Of a stretch of 64,000 nt of DNA, positions 1-9,062 are shown piece by piece. The DNA comes from an uncultured Selenomonadales bacterium (GTDB lineage: Bacteria; Bacillota; Negativicutes; Selenomonadales; Selenomonadaceae): positions 186,001 through 250,000 of the forward strand of contig OMYB01000002.1 in NCBI GenBank assembly GCA_900315155.1, read 5' to 3'. How positions within the stretch are numbered: the stretch's first letter is position 1; each line of letters opens with the position of its first letter. The notes under the pieces are model-generated. The model was not told the origin of the DNA. It saw only the letters and a program-made list of their open reading frames with translations, and searched no databases. The position numbers were made by a program, and so were the translations under genes.

Positions 1-1122
1 CTTGCCCCGCATATCGTAGCGGAGTTCGCCGTCGCCGCGCGAGGAAAGCGCGTGCCGGACGCCGAGCTGCCAGTCCCAGTCCACATCCTGCGGATAGACA
101 TCGAGCAGGGCGAAAAGCTCATCGCGGCTGCTCAGCATATGCCCGCCATGCAGGCGGAACATGAGATCGTGGTCGCTGTTGTCCTTCCGTCCTATATCGA
201 GCCATCCCGTGAGGCGCAGGCGGAAATACCGCGTATTCGAGCGGCACATGATGTGGAGCCGCTCGCCCGAGTCGATCGTGACCTGCGACTGCAGGCGGAT
301 CTGCCGCGAGTCGGGCAGGTCATCGAGGGAATGGGCGATGAGGCTTTCAAACGCCTCCTTGTGCCGCTCCACGAAAGCCACCGGCACGCCGACGAGAAGG
401 TCGGCCGTCTGCTGGACGCGTTCGCGGTGGCTCAGCAGCGTGAAATTCGGCACGGTATCGGAACGCATGGAAAGGTCCGTCGTGCGCACGACGGGGAGCC
501 GCGGGAACACCGTGAGATGCACATGCATGACACCGTCCCCGGCTGGCTCCAGGTCGAAATCCGCGCGGAACTCGGGCAGATGCGCAGCGAGCCAATCGTT
601 CAGATGATGTTTCAGGACACCATTCGTCCAATCCGTCGCCGCGACAGGCAGGCCGAGAAGCGCATCGTCAAAGACCGTCTCCACGCTCTGCAGGTCCTGC
701 CGCACGAGGGCCTCCACCTCCGGCGGCATGCCCTCGATGCGCGTATCGACGGCCACGCGGGAGACGGTATCATCCCATGGCAGGAGAGCAACGCTTACCG
801 CTGCTGCTTCGCCATCGGCATGAATGGAGACCGACTGGACCGTATAGCCGACGAGGACCTTATCGAATACCTCGTGGATGAGCTGTTCCTCCTGCGGATA
901 GCGGTCCGCGATTGGCCTGCCCATCACGACCTGCTCCGCGATGACCTGCACGCTGTCGCGCATGCGCTGCGCGACGAGCGGCGGGATCTGCCCGCCCTGC
1001 ACCTCTGCCGTCACCTGGGTGATGCGTCCGAATGCCGATGCCGGTGCAGCAGGCAGAAGCCCGATCATCAGGGCGGCAAGCAGGACGAGGAGGATTCTCC
1101 CATTCCTGCATCTTGTTTTCAT
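1..1122 (-). CDS. Exported protein of unknown function following bamA (C-terminus outside window)
   Basis: The frame is open from the ATG at 1122 to the left edge, giving 374 codons without a stop. It begins one base after the bamA stop codon, so it is probably translationally coupled to bamA. Residues 1-31 form a signal peptide (MKTRCRNGR, a hydrophobic core, then APASA before FGRIT). The mature part alternates short helices and strands, which could be POTRA-like modules. From about residue 300 there are alternating aromatic/aliphatic strands (for example RYFRLRLTGWLDIG) like those of an outer-membrane barrel. I do not recognise the family. Position suggests a periplasmic or outer-membrane partner of the BAM machinery; that is inference only. 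The export call is firmer than any function. Confidence 0.8.
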   Translation of the reverse strand, partial: MKTRCRNGRILLVLLAALMIGLLPAAPASAFGRITQVTAEVQGGQIPPLVAQRMRDSVQVIAEQVVMGRPIADRYPQEEQLIHEVFDKVLVGYTVQSVSIHADGEAAAVSVALLPWDDTVSRVAVDTRIEGMPPEVEALVRQDLQSVETVFDDALLGLPVAATDWTNGVLKHHLNDWLAAHLPEFRADFDLEPAGDGVMHVHLTVFPRLPVVRTTDLSMRSDTVPNFTLLSHRERVQQTADLLVGVPVAFVERHKEAFESLIAHSLDDLPDSRQIRLQSQVTIDSGERLHIMCRSNTRYFRLRLTGWLDIGRKDNSDHDLMFRLHGGHMLSSRDELFALLDVYPQDVDWDWQLGVRHALSSRGDGELRYDMRGK

Positions 1123-1123
1123 A

Positions 1124-3106
1124 TCAGAAGCTGCCGCCTACCGTGAAGTGGACGCGGCCGCCCTGGTCGCCGCGGCCATAGTCGAGGCGCAGCGGACCGA
1201 CCGGCGTATTCAGCGAAAGGCCGACGCCGACGCTGCCGTGGATATTATCCGCATCCGGCGTCCAGCCATCATACCATGCACCGCCCCAATCCGTGAAGAG
1301 CGCGCCCTGCACCTTCGAGATGATCGGGAAACGGTACTCGAGCGTGGCGAGGCCCATGCGCGTGCCGCGGAACTGGTTGTCGCGGTAACCGCGGATGCTG
1401 TCCTGGCCGCCGAGACGGTACTCATCGTAGTACGAGACATGCCCATGCGCACCGCCGGCCTCGAGACGGGTCGCGACGACCTGGGCATGGCCAACCTTGA
1501 AGTAACGCTTATCCTCGATGTTAACCTTCTGGAAATCGAAATCTCCGCCGAAGCTTGCCACCTCGCCGGACAGGCTGATGCGGCCGCCCGTCGTCGGCTG
1601 ATAGACGTTGTCGCGCGTATCCGTGATGTGCTCCAGCGTAATGCTGCGCGTCAGACCGAAGTTGCGTTTACGCCAATCTGCATAGTGGTCGCCGCTACGA
1701 CCTCTATAATGCCAATACCCATCGGCATCTTGATAATCATCCTCATGGAATGTCGTGCTTTCATCTTCTTCATCGAAGTTGTCATACTTATCCTTGCGGT
1801 TGCGCAGCGTGACATAGTTCGTCGAATACTCGCTGACCGGACGACCCAGCGTGATCTCGCCGCCAGTATATTTGCGCATGAACTCCTCCAGGAGGTCGCC
1901 GTCGTCGTTGTAGTCGCTGTATTCATAGACGCGGTCGTAGATTTTCAGCGTACCGACCGTCTCTTTCGCGTCGATCCACGGATGACGCCACGAGAACGTA
2001 TAGCCGTGTGCATCGGAGTCATCACCGCTGACCTCGTAGCTGATGCTCACCGCATCGCCCGTGCCGCGGAAGTTCGAATCCGAGACGCTCAGCATGCCGA
2101 CGACGCCGTCCTCGCTCGAGTAGCCGGCGCCAATGCCGAACGAGCCCGTGCGTTTCTCCTTGACGTCGACTTCCATGACGACGGCATTCGGTGCGACGCC
2201 CGGATTCATCTTGATGTTGACATCCTCGAAGAAGCCGAGGTTATAGACGCGCTGCATGCTGCGGCGGGCCAGCTTCGAGTTGAACGGCTCGCCTTTCTTC
2301 TGGCGCATCTCGCGGAGGATGACGTAATTCTTCGTCTTCGTGTTGCCCTTGACCTTGAAGTCCTCGATCACGCCCTCGTTGATCTTGACCGTGAGGTTGC
2401 CCGCCTTGTCGATATTGAGGTCGGTGATCTTCGCGAGGATGTAGCCATCCTTGCGGTACTGGCTCTGGATCGCCTGTACGTTCTCATGCAGCGTGCGGCT
2501 GTTGAGGATCTGCCCCGGCTTCACCTCGATGAGTTTCATGAGATCATCCGTCTTCTCCACCGTATTGCCCGTGATGGCGACGCTCTTCAGCACCGGGTTC
2601 TCGAGTACGTGATACGTGAGCACGATGCCCTCGGGCACCTGCTCCGCCGTCGGATAGAGATCGTAGAAATAGCCCGTTGCGTAGATGGCCTCGCGGTCCT
2701 TGTTCATGCCGTTCGTCGTGAACATGTCACCCGTATGCATGGAAAGCGCTGCCTTGGCATCTTTGCTCGTGATATCCGTCGTACCATCGAAAACGGTATC
2801 GACGATGGTCTGCCCCTCGAACTGCTTCATGGCGTTCGTGACGACGTCCTCGGCCGGGCGCGATTTCACCCAATCCGCTGTGTGCTGATCCGTTTCCGAC
2901 TTGACGCCAGACTTTGCCTCGGCATCTTCTTTGACTTTCTCCGCCGATGCCTCGGCAATCGCGCTGGCCGACGTATCCCCGCTCACGGCAGCCGTGCTGG
3001 CTGGAGCCGCTTCCGGTTCTGCGGCGTACGTCATGCCCGGCAGGGCAGCAAAACTGGTGGCCAATGCCACAGCATAGGCCAGCGATCTGTATTTTCTGCT
3101 ATTCAA
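1124..3106 (-). CDS. bamA: BamA/Omp85 outer-membrane protein assembly factor
   Basis: Protein of 660 residues that folds and inserts beta-barrel proteins into the outer membrane. A signal peptide covers about residues 1-28 (ends GMTYA), followed by an Ala/Ser/Glu-rich linker to about 75. About three POTRA-like repeats span roughly 80-320, and a C-terminal beta-barrel ends in a terminal Phe (VGGSF). The loop-6 motif appears as SIRGYRDNQFRG, matching the VRGF/Y hallmark. It is shorter than the roughly 800-residue five-POTRA proteobacterial protein. The start is TTG at 3106 with AGGAGG eight bases upstream; no closer ATG has a ribosome site. It is the penultimate visible gene of the outer-membrane cluster and has its own promoter. 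Confidence 0.96.
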   Translation of the reverse strand: MNSRKYRSLAYAVALATSFAALPGMTYAAEPEAAPASTAAVSGDTSASAIAEASAEKVKEDAEAKSGVKSETDQHTADWVKSRPAEDVVTNAMKQFEGQTIVDTVFDGTTDITSKDAKAALSMHTGDMFTTNGMNKDREAIYATGYFYDLYPTAEQVPEGIVLTYHVLENPVLKSVAITGNTVEKTDDLMKLIEVKPGQILNSRTLHENVQAIQSQYRKDGYILAKITDLNIDKAGNLTVKINEGVIEDFKVKGNTKTKNYVILREMRQKKGEPFNSKLARRSMQRVYNLGFFEDVNIKMNPGVAPNAVVMEVDVKEKRTGSFGIGAGYSSEDGVVGMLSVSDSNFRGTGDAVSISYEVSGDDSDAHGYTFSWRHPWIDAKETVGTLKIYDRVYEYSDYNDDGDLLEEFMRKYTGGEITLGRPVSEYSTNYVTLRNRKDKYDNFDEEDESTTFHEDDYQDADGYWHYRGRSGDHYADWRKRNFGLTRSITLEHITDTRDNVYQPTTGGRISLSGEVASFGGDFDFQKVNIEDKRYFKVGHAQVVATRLEAGGAHGHVSYYDEYRLGGQDSIRGYRDNQFRGTRMGLATLEYRFPIISKVQGALFTDWGGAWYDGWTPDADNIHGSVGVGLSLNTPVGPLRLDYGRGDQGGRVHFTVGGSF

Positions 3107-3165
3107 GGAACAAACCTCCTAAACTTGTTTTCCTTTCTGCGTTGAAACAACTTCATGCTCATACT

Positions 3166-3194
3166 ATCTTATAGGGAATTCCTTCATCTTGCAA
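3166..3194 (-). promoter_or_regulatory. Promoter for bamA
   Basis: On the minus strand a TTGCAA -35 (3189-3194) and TAAGAT -10 (3166-3171) are separated by 17 bases, about 60 bases upstream of the TTG start of bamA. This would give bamA and the downstream exported gene transcription independent of the upstream cluster. Confidence 0.55.
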
Positions 3195-3243
3195 GTCCTG
3201 CCTGCCGGATAATCGGCAAATCCCTGGAAAAGCATAGAAAAGA

Positions 3244-3831
3244 TTACCGTGCCCGCAGGGCCTGTCCGGCCGTCTGCATGAGTTTCTGCTTCTGCGCATC
3301 CGGCACACGCGGCGAGGATGCGGATTCGGGAACAGGTATCTCCGCTGACGGTTTCTCCTGTACCATCTGGCGTTCAGCTGGTGGTTCCTGTGCCGGAGTG
3401 GCAGCAGGCACAGCCGCCTCAGCGGGAGCCGCCGGTGCGGCATCGGCAGCCGGTGCATCCGCAGCCGCCTGCTTCTGCGTTTGTGGAGCAGCAGGCGCGG
3501 CCGGCGGAAGTGGTTTCGGCATATCCGGCCGGTTTGCGCCGCCGGCATCCGCCGACGTGGCTGGCGTATCTGACATGTGGCTGATGCTTTGCCATCCGGC
3601 AAAGCCGGCCGCCGTGATGCAGACGGCCGCAGCGAGCGGTGCCATCCGGCGAAACCAGCGTTTCACGGCCTGCGTCTGCTCCCCTTCATGGACCTGGGAA
3701 AGCTCTGCCTTTGCCAGCATGACTTTGAGATCTCCGCGGATTTCATCGTCCTGGTCGAGCGAATGCTCCGCATCGCCCAGCCAATCCCGCGCCGCACGGA
3801 TATGATCCTTGGATTTTTGGTTGTCCTTCAT
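3244..3831 (-). CDS. Single-pass membrane protein with Pro/Ala-rich periplasmic tail; possible anti-sigma partner
   Basis: Protein of 195 residues without a family I recognise. Residues 1-65 are charged, helical and probably cytoplasmic. Residues about 66-85 form one membrane segment (MAPLAAAVCITAAGFAGW) preceded by KRWFRR, which fits an N-in orientation. The rest is Pro/Ala/Gln-rich and would lie in the periplasm. It sits directly downstream of a sigma-70 family gene and upstream of bamA. This topology and position resemble membrane anti-sigma factors, but no zinc-finger HxxxCxxC motif is present, so the role is inference. The Shine-Dalgarno sequence lies inside a long hairpin (3834-3883), so translation may be controlled. 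Confidence 0.8.
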   Translation of the reverse strand: MKDNQKSKDHIRAARDWLGDAEHSLDQDDEIRGDLKVMLAKAELSQVHEGEQTQAVKRWFRRMAPLAAAVCITAAGFAGWQSISHMSDTPATSADAGGANRPDMPKPLPPAAPAAPQTQKQAAADAPAADAAPAAPAEAAVPAATPAQEPPAERQMVQEKPSAEIPVPESASSPRVPDAQKQKLMQTAGQALRAR

Positions 3832-3833
3832 GC

Positions 3834-3883
3834 CATGCCCCTCCTTCCGAAGCTCATATTGCTATATTCGGAGGAGGGGCATG
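3834..3883 (-). promoter_or_regulatory. Long hairpin occluding a ribosome binding site
   Basis: Arms 3834-3851 and 3867-3883 are complementary over 17 base pairs with one bulged base and a 15-base loop. In the minus-strand transcript the start-proximal arm contains AAGGAGGGG, the only ribosome site for the gene starting at 3831. The opposite arm contains CCCCTCCTCC. The stem ends two bases before the ATG and is not followed by a U-tract, so it is not a terminator. It probably controls translation of the downstream membrane protein. Confidence 0.75.
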
Positions 3884-3926
3884 TTTCCTCACAGGGCGAT
3901 TTTCATCGTTATCCCCGTTTGTGTGC

Positions 3927-3955
3927 GATATATTCTTTTTTTCAGCCTCTTTCAA
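3927..3955 (-). promoter_or_regulatory. Promoter for the small membrane protein gene
   Basis: TTGAAA (3950-3955), a 17-base spacer and TATATC (3927-3932) on the minus strand lie between the sigma-factor stop and the downstream gene. A transcript starting near 3920 would carry an about 90-base leader containing the occluding hairpin. Confidence 0.45.
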
Positions 3956-3980
3956 AGCCATATAGCCTATTACCTAAGGA

Positions 3981-4625
3981 TTACTCCCAATAATGCATGA
4001 ATTTGGATAACATGCCTCGCACGCGGCGGATCCCCGTCTTTTGCAGGCGGTAAATATGCGCCGGCGTGACCTGCAGGTCGGCTGCGATATCCTTCGCGTC
4101 GGCACTTTGCAGATACATGCTCTCGAGCACCGTTTTCTCCTTGCCCGGCAGGCGATCCATGGCCTGATGCAGTTTATCGCAGAGCACATGATGCTCAGCC
4201 TGCTCGGCGACGGGCACTCCGGTATCGGGGATCTGGTCCTTCCAGGCGATTGCATGCTCATCCTCTCCCGGGCGCATCGCCTCGAGGCACGGCGCATCGA
4301 CGCTGCCTTCCTTGCGCAGGAAGTCGATCATGCGGCCGCGGATGCGGTGCACGGCAAAGAGACTGAAGGCTACGCCTCTCTGATGATCATAGCGCTCAAC
4401 GGCCTCGATGAGGCCGATGGTCCCTTCCTGCACGATATCCATGACACTCTGATACTGCCGGTATGGCAGCGCCTGCTTGAATACGAGAGGCTGATAGGAC
4501 TCGATGAGCCTGCGCCGTGCCGACGCATCCCCGTTTTCCTTGTACGCCTGCCAAAGAGCCCGCTCCTCCGCAGGTTCGAGGACCTGCACATGCGAGAGTT
4601 CCGCCATATACTGCTCAAAGCGCAT
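3981..4625 (-). CDS. Sigma-70 family RNA polymerase sigma factor (SigB/FliA-like group)
   Basis: Protein of 214 residues that would direct RNA polymerase to a special promoter set. Region 2 is visible around residues 45-110, with the core-binding and -10 recognition signature DIVQEGTIGLIEAVERYD and FSLFAVHRIRGRMIDFLR. Region 4 is around 155-210 (RLPGKEKTVLESMYL, then a helix-turn-helix DIAADLQVTPAHIYRLQK). There is no region 1.1, so it is an alternative factor and not the housekeeping one. The start has GGAGG upstream at good spacing. It lies 26 bases downstream of tamB and upstream of a membrane protein and bamA, which suggests a role in envelope gene control. The target regulon cannot be read from this window. 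Confidence 0.9.
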   Translation of the reverse strand: MRFEQYMAELSHVQVLEPAEERALWQAYKENGDASARRRLIESYQPLVFKQALPYRQYQSVMDIVQEGTIGLIEAVERYDHQRGVAFSLFAVHRIRGRMIDFLRKEGSVDAPCLEAMRPGEDEHAIAWKDQIPDTGVPVAEQAEHHVLCDKLHQAMDRLPGKEKTVLESMYLQSADAKDIAADLQVTPAHIYRLQKTGIRRVRGMLSKFMHYWE

Positions 4626-4651
4626 CCTACCGCCTCCTTTCTATCCCTTTC

Positions 4652-7600
4652 TCAGAATTTGAACTGCATGAGGCCGCCGACGAAGCCCGAGCCATCCTCA
4701 TTGCCCACGATGAAACCATAGTGGTCATTCATATCATACTGCAGGCCGACGCGGTTCATTTCCTTTCCGCCGCCAAAATCGCGCGTGTACTTGATCATGA
4801 CCTTGTCGCTGATATACTTGCCCATCTCGACGTTATAGACATCTTCGTCCTCATTCGAGGATTCGCGGTCGTGCGAGTCGAGGATGGCGCCGCTGCCGCG
4901 TGCCAGGGTAAAGTCATCGAGCCAGAGCATCTTCCGCATGACATCCTCGACCTCCGAGAGCACGCTCATCTGCAGGCCGACATTGAGGATGTCCATCGCA
5001 TTCATCTGCTTGCCCGCTTTATAGGCATTGCGCAGCGTGAGGAGCTGGATAATCTCCGTCTGGCTCATCTCCGGGCTGGATGTCAGCGAAATGTTCATCG
5101 CATCCAATGGCCCATCGAGGTTCAGATAGACGCGCGCCTGCGTGAGCCGCGTGGCCGCATGGAACGTGATACTCGGCAGGAACGAATCGACCTGATTGAA
5201 ATAGGCCGCGCCTTCCGTGATGTTGAACACCGTCTTGAGGTAGTTCACCTTGCCGCCGCGCTTGACCGACAGCGACCCGGACGTCTTCGGATGACGGGTG
5301 GTGCCGCCGAAATGAACCTGTCCCGTGAGATACATATCGTAGAGCGCGGAACTGTAGAAATGGACCTTATCGCGGACATTGACCTGTACATCAAGCAGGA
5401 TGTGCGGCAGCTCACCATCCGAATCCGGGATGGCCGGAACGGAAACCATACAATCGTGGAAATCGATCTGGCCGGAAACCTTCGGCATCTTATGCCCGAA
5501 GACCTCGCCTTCTCCGATATGCACTTCCCCATTCAGAGGCCCGCGGAAGAAATCACTCTGGATATCGAGCTTATCCGTCTTGACATCCAGGCTGTAATTC
5601 TTTAGAGCCAGTCCATCCAGCTCGGCATGGCCGCTGCCCTGAAGGGAACCATCGCCCATTTTAGCAGAGAACTCTTTCAGGTCCATTGCCGTGCCATTAA
5701 AATCGGCTTCCACACGCAAATTTGTAAAAGGCTTCTCGAGCAGCTTGAGTTTCACGCCGCCATCCGGAACGAGAATCTGTCCTTTGATCTGCGGATTCGC
5801 CGCCGTGCCGGTGATTGTGAGATTGCCCTTCGTCGCACCGACCGCCCAGTCCACCTGATTCGAGAGCATCGGCAGCAGGGAAAGGTCCGCGTTATCGAGG
5901 GAGATGTTGAGCATAATCTGCTCGATGTTATTCGCCTGAGACGGGTCTTTGACCTGCAGGGCACTCAGCGGAACCACGCCGCCTGCCGTGAGCTGATAGG
6001 ACTTTCCGTTCAGTTCTTTCTGCACATTCAGCGAATCGATATCGATCTGGCCATTCTTCAGATGCAGCACGCTCGTCAGCGTATCGAACGTCGCGCCGCG
6101 CACGCCGCCATCCTTGCCGCGGATCGTTGCATCAATCGTGGGGTTATGGACATAACCGCCCAGCGCTGCCTCGATATCCGCCGTTCCGACGACCTCCGTC
6201 GTCACGCCTCCCAATCCCGTGAACATGCCGAGGGCGATGTCCTGAGCCGAGAGATTGCCCTCGAGAGGACCGTCGAGCGAGCCGCTGCCCTTGAAGGAAA
6301 GGCGACCTTTGTCACCCTGCTTTGCCTCGAGCTGATCCACATAGAGGGTTCGATCCAGCAGGTGGAGCTGAAGTGTGACATCGTGCACATCGTAGCCGGC
6401 AACCGTGCCCTTTTCCATGCTGCCGTGCAGGATAGCATAGGGATTATCCAGGGTGCCGCTGACATCGATACCGCTCGTGAGGCGCCCCTGGACCTTATCG
6501 TTGCGGAAATTGCAGATGGCCGCAACGGCATTGACATCGGCATTCTGCACAACAGCCGTGCCCTTGATACTGCGCGTCGCCTGATTGGCCGAGAACTCCA
6601 TGTCATAGGTTCCCTCATTCTGCACAAAGCCGAAGTTGCGCACGGCGAATTCATCATTCATATACTCCACGAAGCCGTGGACCTGCTGGACCTCCTGCCC
6701 GTTGAGGACGAGAGAAGGCGCATCGAGCACGCCGTGAAACCGCGGGGCATCGATCGTGCCATCGAGCAGGCCATCGAACGTGCCATGACCGCTGACCGGA
6801 TAGGGCATCTTTGCCTGCACGCGGCTCATATCGAGATCCGCTGCCTTGACGTGCATGTCCAGCTGTTTCTCCTTGTTGAGCGTGCCATTAAGCACCGCAT
6901 CCACCATCGGGCTGAACAGATGGAAATCCTGCAGGCGCATGACGCCATCATCGATGAAGTAATCGCCATCCATACCGGAGAGCAGGACGCCGGCATAGCT
7001 GCCGCGGTAGAAATGGACATAGCCGACGGCCTTCGGGTTGTCGAGTGTGCCCGTGAACTGGATGACGTTATCGACATTACCGGTGAGCGGCTGATCCGGC
7101 GCAACGAGAGCCATGATGTCCTCCATGCGCGCGCCCTTCGTGTCGATACGCATATCGATTTTCCGCTCGCCCGTGAGACCGACCGTGCCCTGTACGAACC
7201 AGGTCTGCTGGCCGTCTTTCTCGAGCAGGAAGTCGTCGACATGGACCTCGTCGAGGCTGCCGCCCGCCGTGATCTTCAGCGAGTCATACGGCTGCTTGAA
7301 GAATTTGCCGTGCGAAGCGGAGAACTTGAACTCGACCTGCGGATTGGCGATATTGCCCTGGACCGTGCCCTCAAAATCCCCGATGCCCGTGATGTCGGCA
7401 TCCGGCACGAGAGTCTGGAGGAGCGACAGGTCCGTATGCCCCGCATAGAGCGCCAGGTCGAGATCCTGTCCTTCTTTTACCGTACCCTCGAGGCCCAGAC
7501 TGGTGCGGTTTGGCAGCGTGGCCGAGAGGTAGTCGATCGTGACATCGCGTCCCGCGACATCGAAAGATGTCGAGAGATCCTCTATGGGCAGCCCCTGATA

Positions 7601-9019
7601 CGAGCCCTGCTTCATGCTCGCGCTGCCGTAGGCACGCACACTGATGAGATCGGTGCCTTTGCCCGAGAAACCGGCATCCGCCGAGATGCGGCCCGATGCG
7701 CCGATGGCAGCGATCTGCGGCACAGAAACGCCTGCCGCATCGAGGTCGAGGGCATCGGCGCGCAGATGACCGGTATAGGCGAGCGTATCCGCCGCGAGTT
7801 CCGCCTCGCCAGACACCTGCCCGCCAAACAGAGCCGCATGGAGAACCTGCACATAGAGATGCTGCTCACGGAAGCGGATTTTCGCCGAAGCATCCGCAAA
7901 CGGGATATCCGACACATAGCCATTCGCCACCTGCACGCTTCCCTCGACGACCGGGTCTTTGACCGGGCCTGTGATATGCGCCGTAAAGGCGGCCGCTCCG
8001 CGATACGGGATGTCCGTCAGCACGAGCGAGGGATCGAACGAATCCGACACTGCATCGAGGTCCAGATACGGCGTATCCGTATCCCAGCGCACCTTGCCGT
8101 GCGCGTGGACCGTCTGACCGGCGGCCTCGGCATCCGTCTGCAGCAGTACATCCTTCTGCGTGAACGACGCAAAACCGTGGATGTTGTCCACCTCCGTGCC
8201 AAGCACGTTCACGGCGATATTTTCATACTCCGCCTGCCCCATGAGGGAAAGCGGCGCACCCGTGCGTTTGTACACCGTCGCCTTTGCCTTCGGCACCCGA
8301 CCGCCGCAGATCTCGATGCCATCCGGCAGCGTACCCTCGGGCAGATAGCCCAGATAATGAGCAAGATCCACGTCTGCGACTTCGACGTTCAGGATCTTTT
8401 TATCCTCGCTCAGGCGCCCCTCCGCTTGGATGGGCATGCCTTCATGATTTGCCGTGGCCTCCACCCGGATGGATGGGTAATCGGCAAAATCCAACGTTGC
8501 CTCGACCTGTTCCAGTGCCGTATCGACCCCGTAGGCAGGCACCTTGGCATGCACGATAGCGTCGTGAACGGTGACGAGACCATGGAACTGTGTCTCGCCG
8601 CTGCTGGAAGAGGAAAGATCCTCGAAATTCCACGTGCCATCCTCGCGCTGCGAGAGATTTGCCTCGACACCCGTGAGCTCGACCGCCTGGATGGCGTCGG
8701 CCGGCTGGCTGAGGAGTTCCTTTGCCTGGAACGCAGAAAGCAGGCGGAAGGACACCTGCGCCTCATCGGCCCTGGCTATGACTTCCGCCTGCTTATCATA
8801 GATAGCAAGATCCCGGATTTCGATTTCATGCAGGGATTTGACCTGGATATCCCCGACCTCTACGGGAACGCCGAGGGAATCCGATGCCTTTGTTGCGGCC
8901 GTCTGCGCGACCTGTCCCAGGATGTCCTGGCTGCGCGCAGTCAGGTAGAGCCCTGCTGCCACGAGCAGCAGGACAGCAAACAGACATCCGGCAGTGATTC
9001 CCAGCGTTCTCTTCTTCAT
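4652..9019 (-). CDS. tamB: TamB-family (AsmA-like) envelope lipid/protein transport protein
   Basis: Protein of 1455 residues with one N-terminal membrane anchor (residues about 5-28) and a very long periplasmic body of repeated beta-rich segments. The C-terminal TamB (DUF490) domain ends in FKF. Motifs such as GRLTSGIDVSGTLDNP and ITGTAANPQIKGQI are the repeated 'xGTxxNPxxxGxx' units typical of TamB and AsmA-like bridging proteins. The family spans the periplasm and is now linked to phospholipid transport to the outer membrane; earlier work linked it to autotransporter assembly with TamA. It lies between tolC and the sigma factor in one minus-strand run, and its stop is 26 bases before the sigma gene. 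No separate TamA is seen; the adjacent BamA may serve as partner. Confidence 0.93.
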   Translation of the reverse strand: MKKRTLGITAGCLFAVLLLVAAGLYLTARSQDILGQVAQTAATKASDSLGVPVEVGDIQVKSLHEIEIRDLAIYDKQAEVIARADEAQVSFRLLSAFQAKELLSQPADAIQAVELTGVEANLSQREDGTWNFEDLSSSSSGETQFHGLVTVHDAIVHAKVPAYGVDTALEQVEATLDFADYPSIRVEATANHEGMPIQAEGRLSEDKKILNVEVADVDLAHYLGYLPEGTLPDGIEICGGRVPKAKATVYKRTGAPLSLMGQAEYENIAVNVLGTEVDNIHGFASFTQKDVLLQTDAEAAGQTVHAHGKVRWDTDTPYLDLDAVSDSFDPSLVLTDIPYRGAAAFTAHITGPVKDPVVEGSVQVANGYVSDIPFADASAKIRFREQHLYVQVLHAALFGGQVSGEAELAADTLAYTGHLRADALDLDAAGVSVPQIAAIGASGRISADAGFSGKGTDLISVRAYGSASMKQGSYQGLPIEDLSTSFDVAGRDVTIDYLSATLPNRTSLGLEGTVKEGQDLDLALYAGHTDLSLLQTLVPDADITGIGDFEGTVQGNIANPQVEFKFSASHGKFFKQPYDSLKITAGGSLDEVHVDDFLLEKDGQQTWFVQGTVGLTGERKIDMRIDTKGARMEDIMALVAPDQPLTGNVDNVIQFTGTLDNPKAVGYVHFYRGSYAGVLLSGMDGDYFIDDGVMRLQDFHLFSPMVDAVLNGTLNKEKQLDMHVKAADLDMSRVQAKMPYPVSGHGTFDGLLDGTIDAPRFHGVLDAPSLVLNGQEVQQVHGFVEYMNDEFAVRNFGFVQNEGTYDMEFSANQATRSIKGTAVVQNADVNAVAAICNFRNDKVQGRLTSGIDVSGTLDNPYAILHGSMEKGTVAGYDVHDVTLQLHLLDRTLYVDQLEAKQGDKGRLSFKGSGSLDGPLEGNLSAQDIALGMFTGLGGVTTEVVGTADIEAALGGYVHNPTIDATIRGKDGGVRGATFDTLTSVLHLKNGQIDIDSLNVQKELNGKSYQLTAGGVVPLSALQVKDPSQANNIEQIMLNISLDNADLSLLPMLSNQVDWAVGATKGNLTITGTAANPQIKGQILVPDGGVKLKLLEKPFTNLRVEADFNGTAMDLKEFSAKMGDGSLQGSGHAELDGLALKNYSLDVKTDKLDIQSDFFRGPLNGEVHIGEGEVFGHKMPKVSGQIDFHDCMVSVPAIPDSDGELPHILLDVQVNVRDKVHFYSSALYDMYLTGQVHFGGTTRHPKTSGSLSVKRGGKVNYLKTVFNITEGAAYFNQVDSFLPSITFHAATRLTQARVYLNLDGPLDAMNISLTSSPEMSQTEIIQLLTLRNAYKAGKQMNAMDILNVGLQMSVLSEVEDVMRKMLWLDDFTLARGSGAILDSHDRESSNEDEDVYNVEMGKYISDKVMIKYTRDFGGGKEMNRVGLQYDMNDHYGFIVGNEDGSGFVGGLMQFKF

Positions 9020-9062
9020 CGTCTATCCCAGCATTTCCCTGCGAAGAGCCTCGCTCCCCGGT

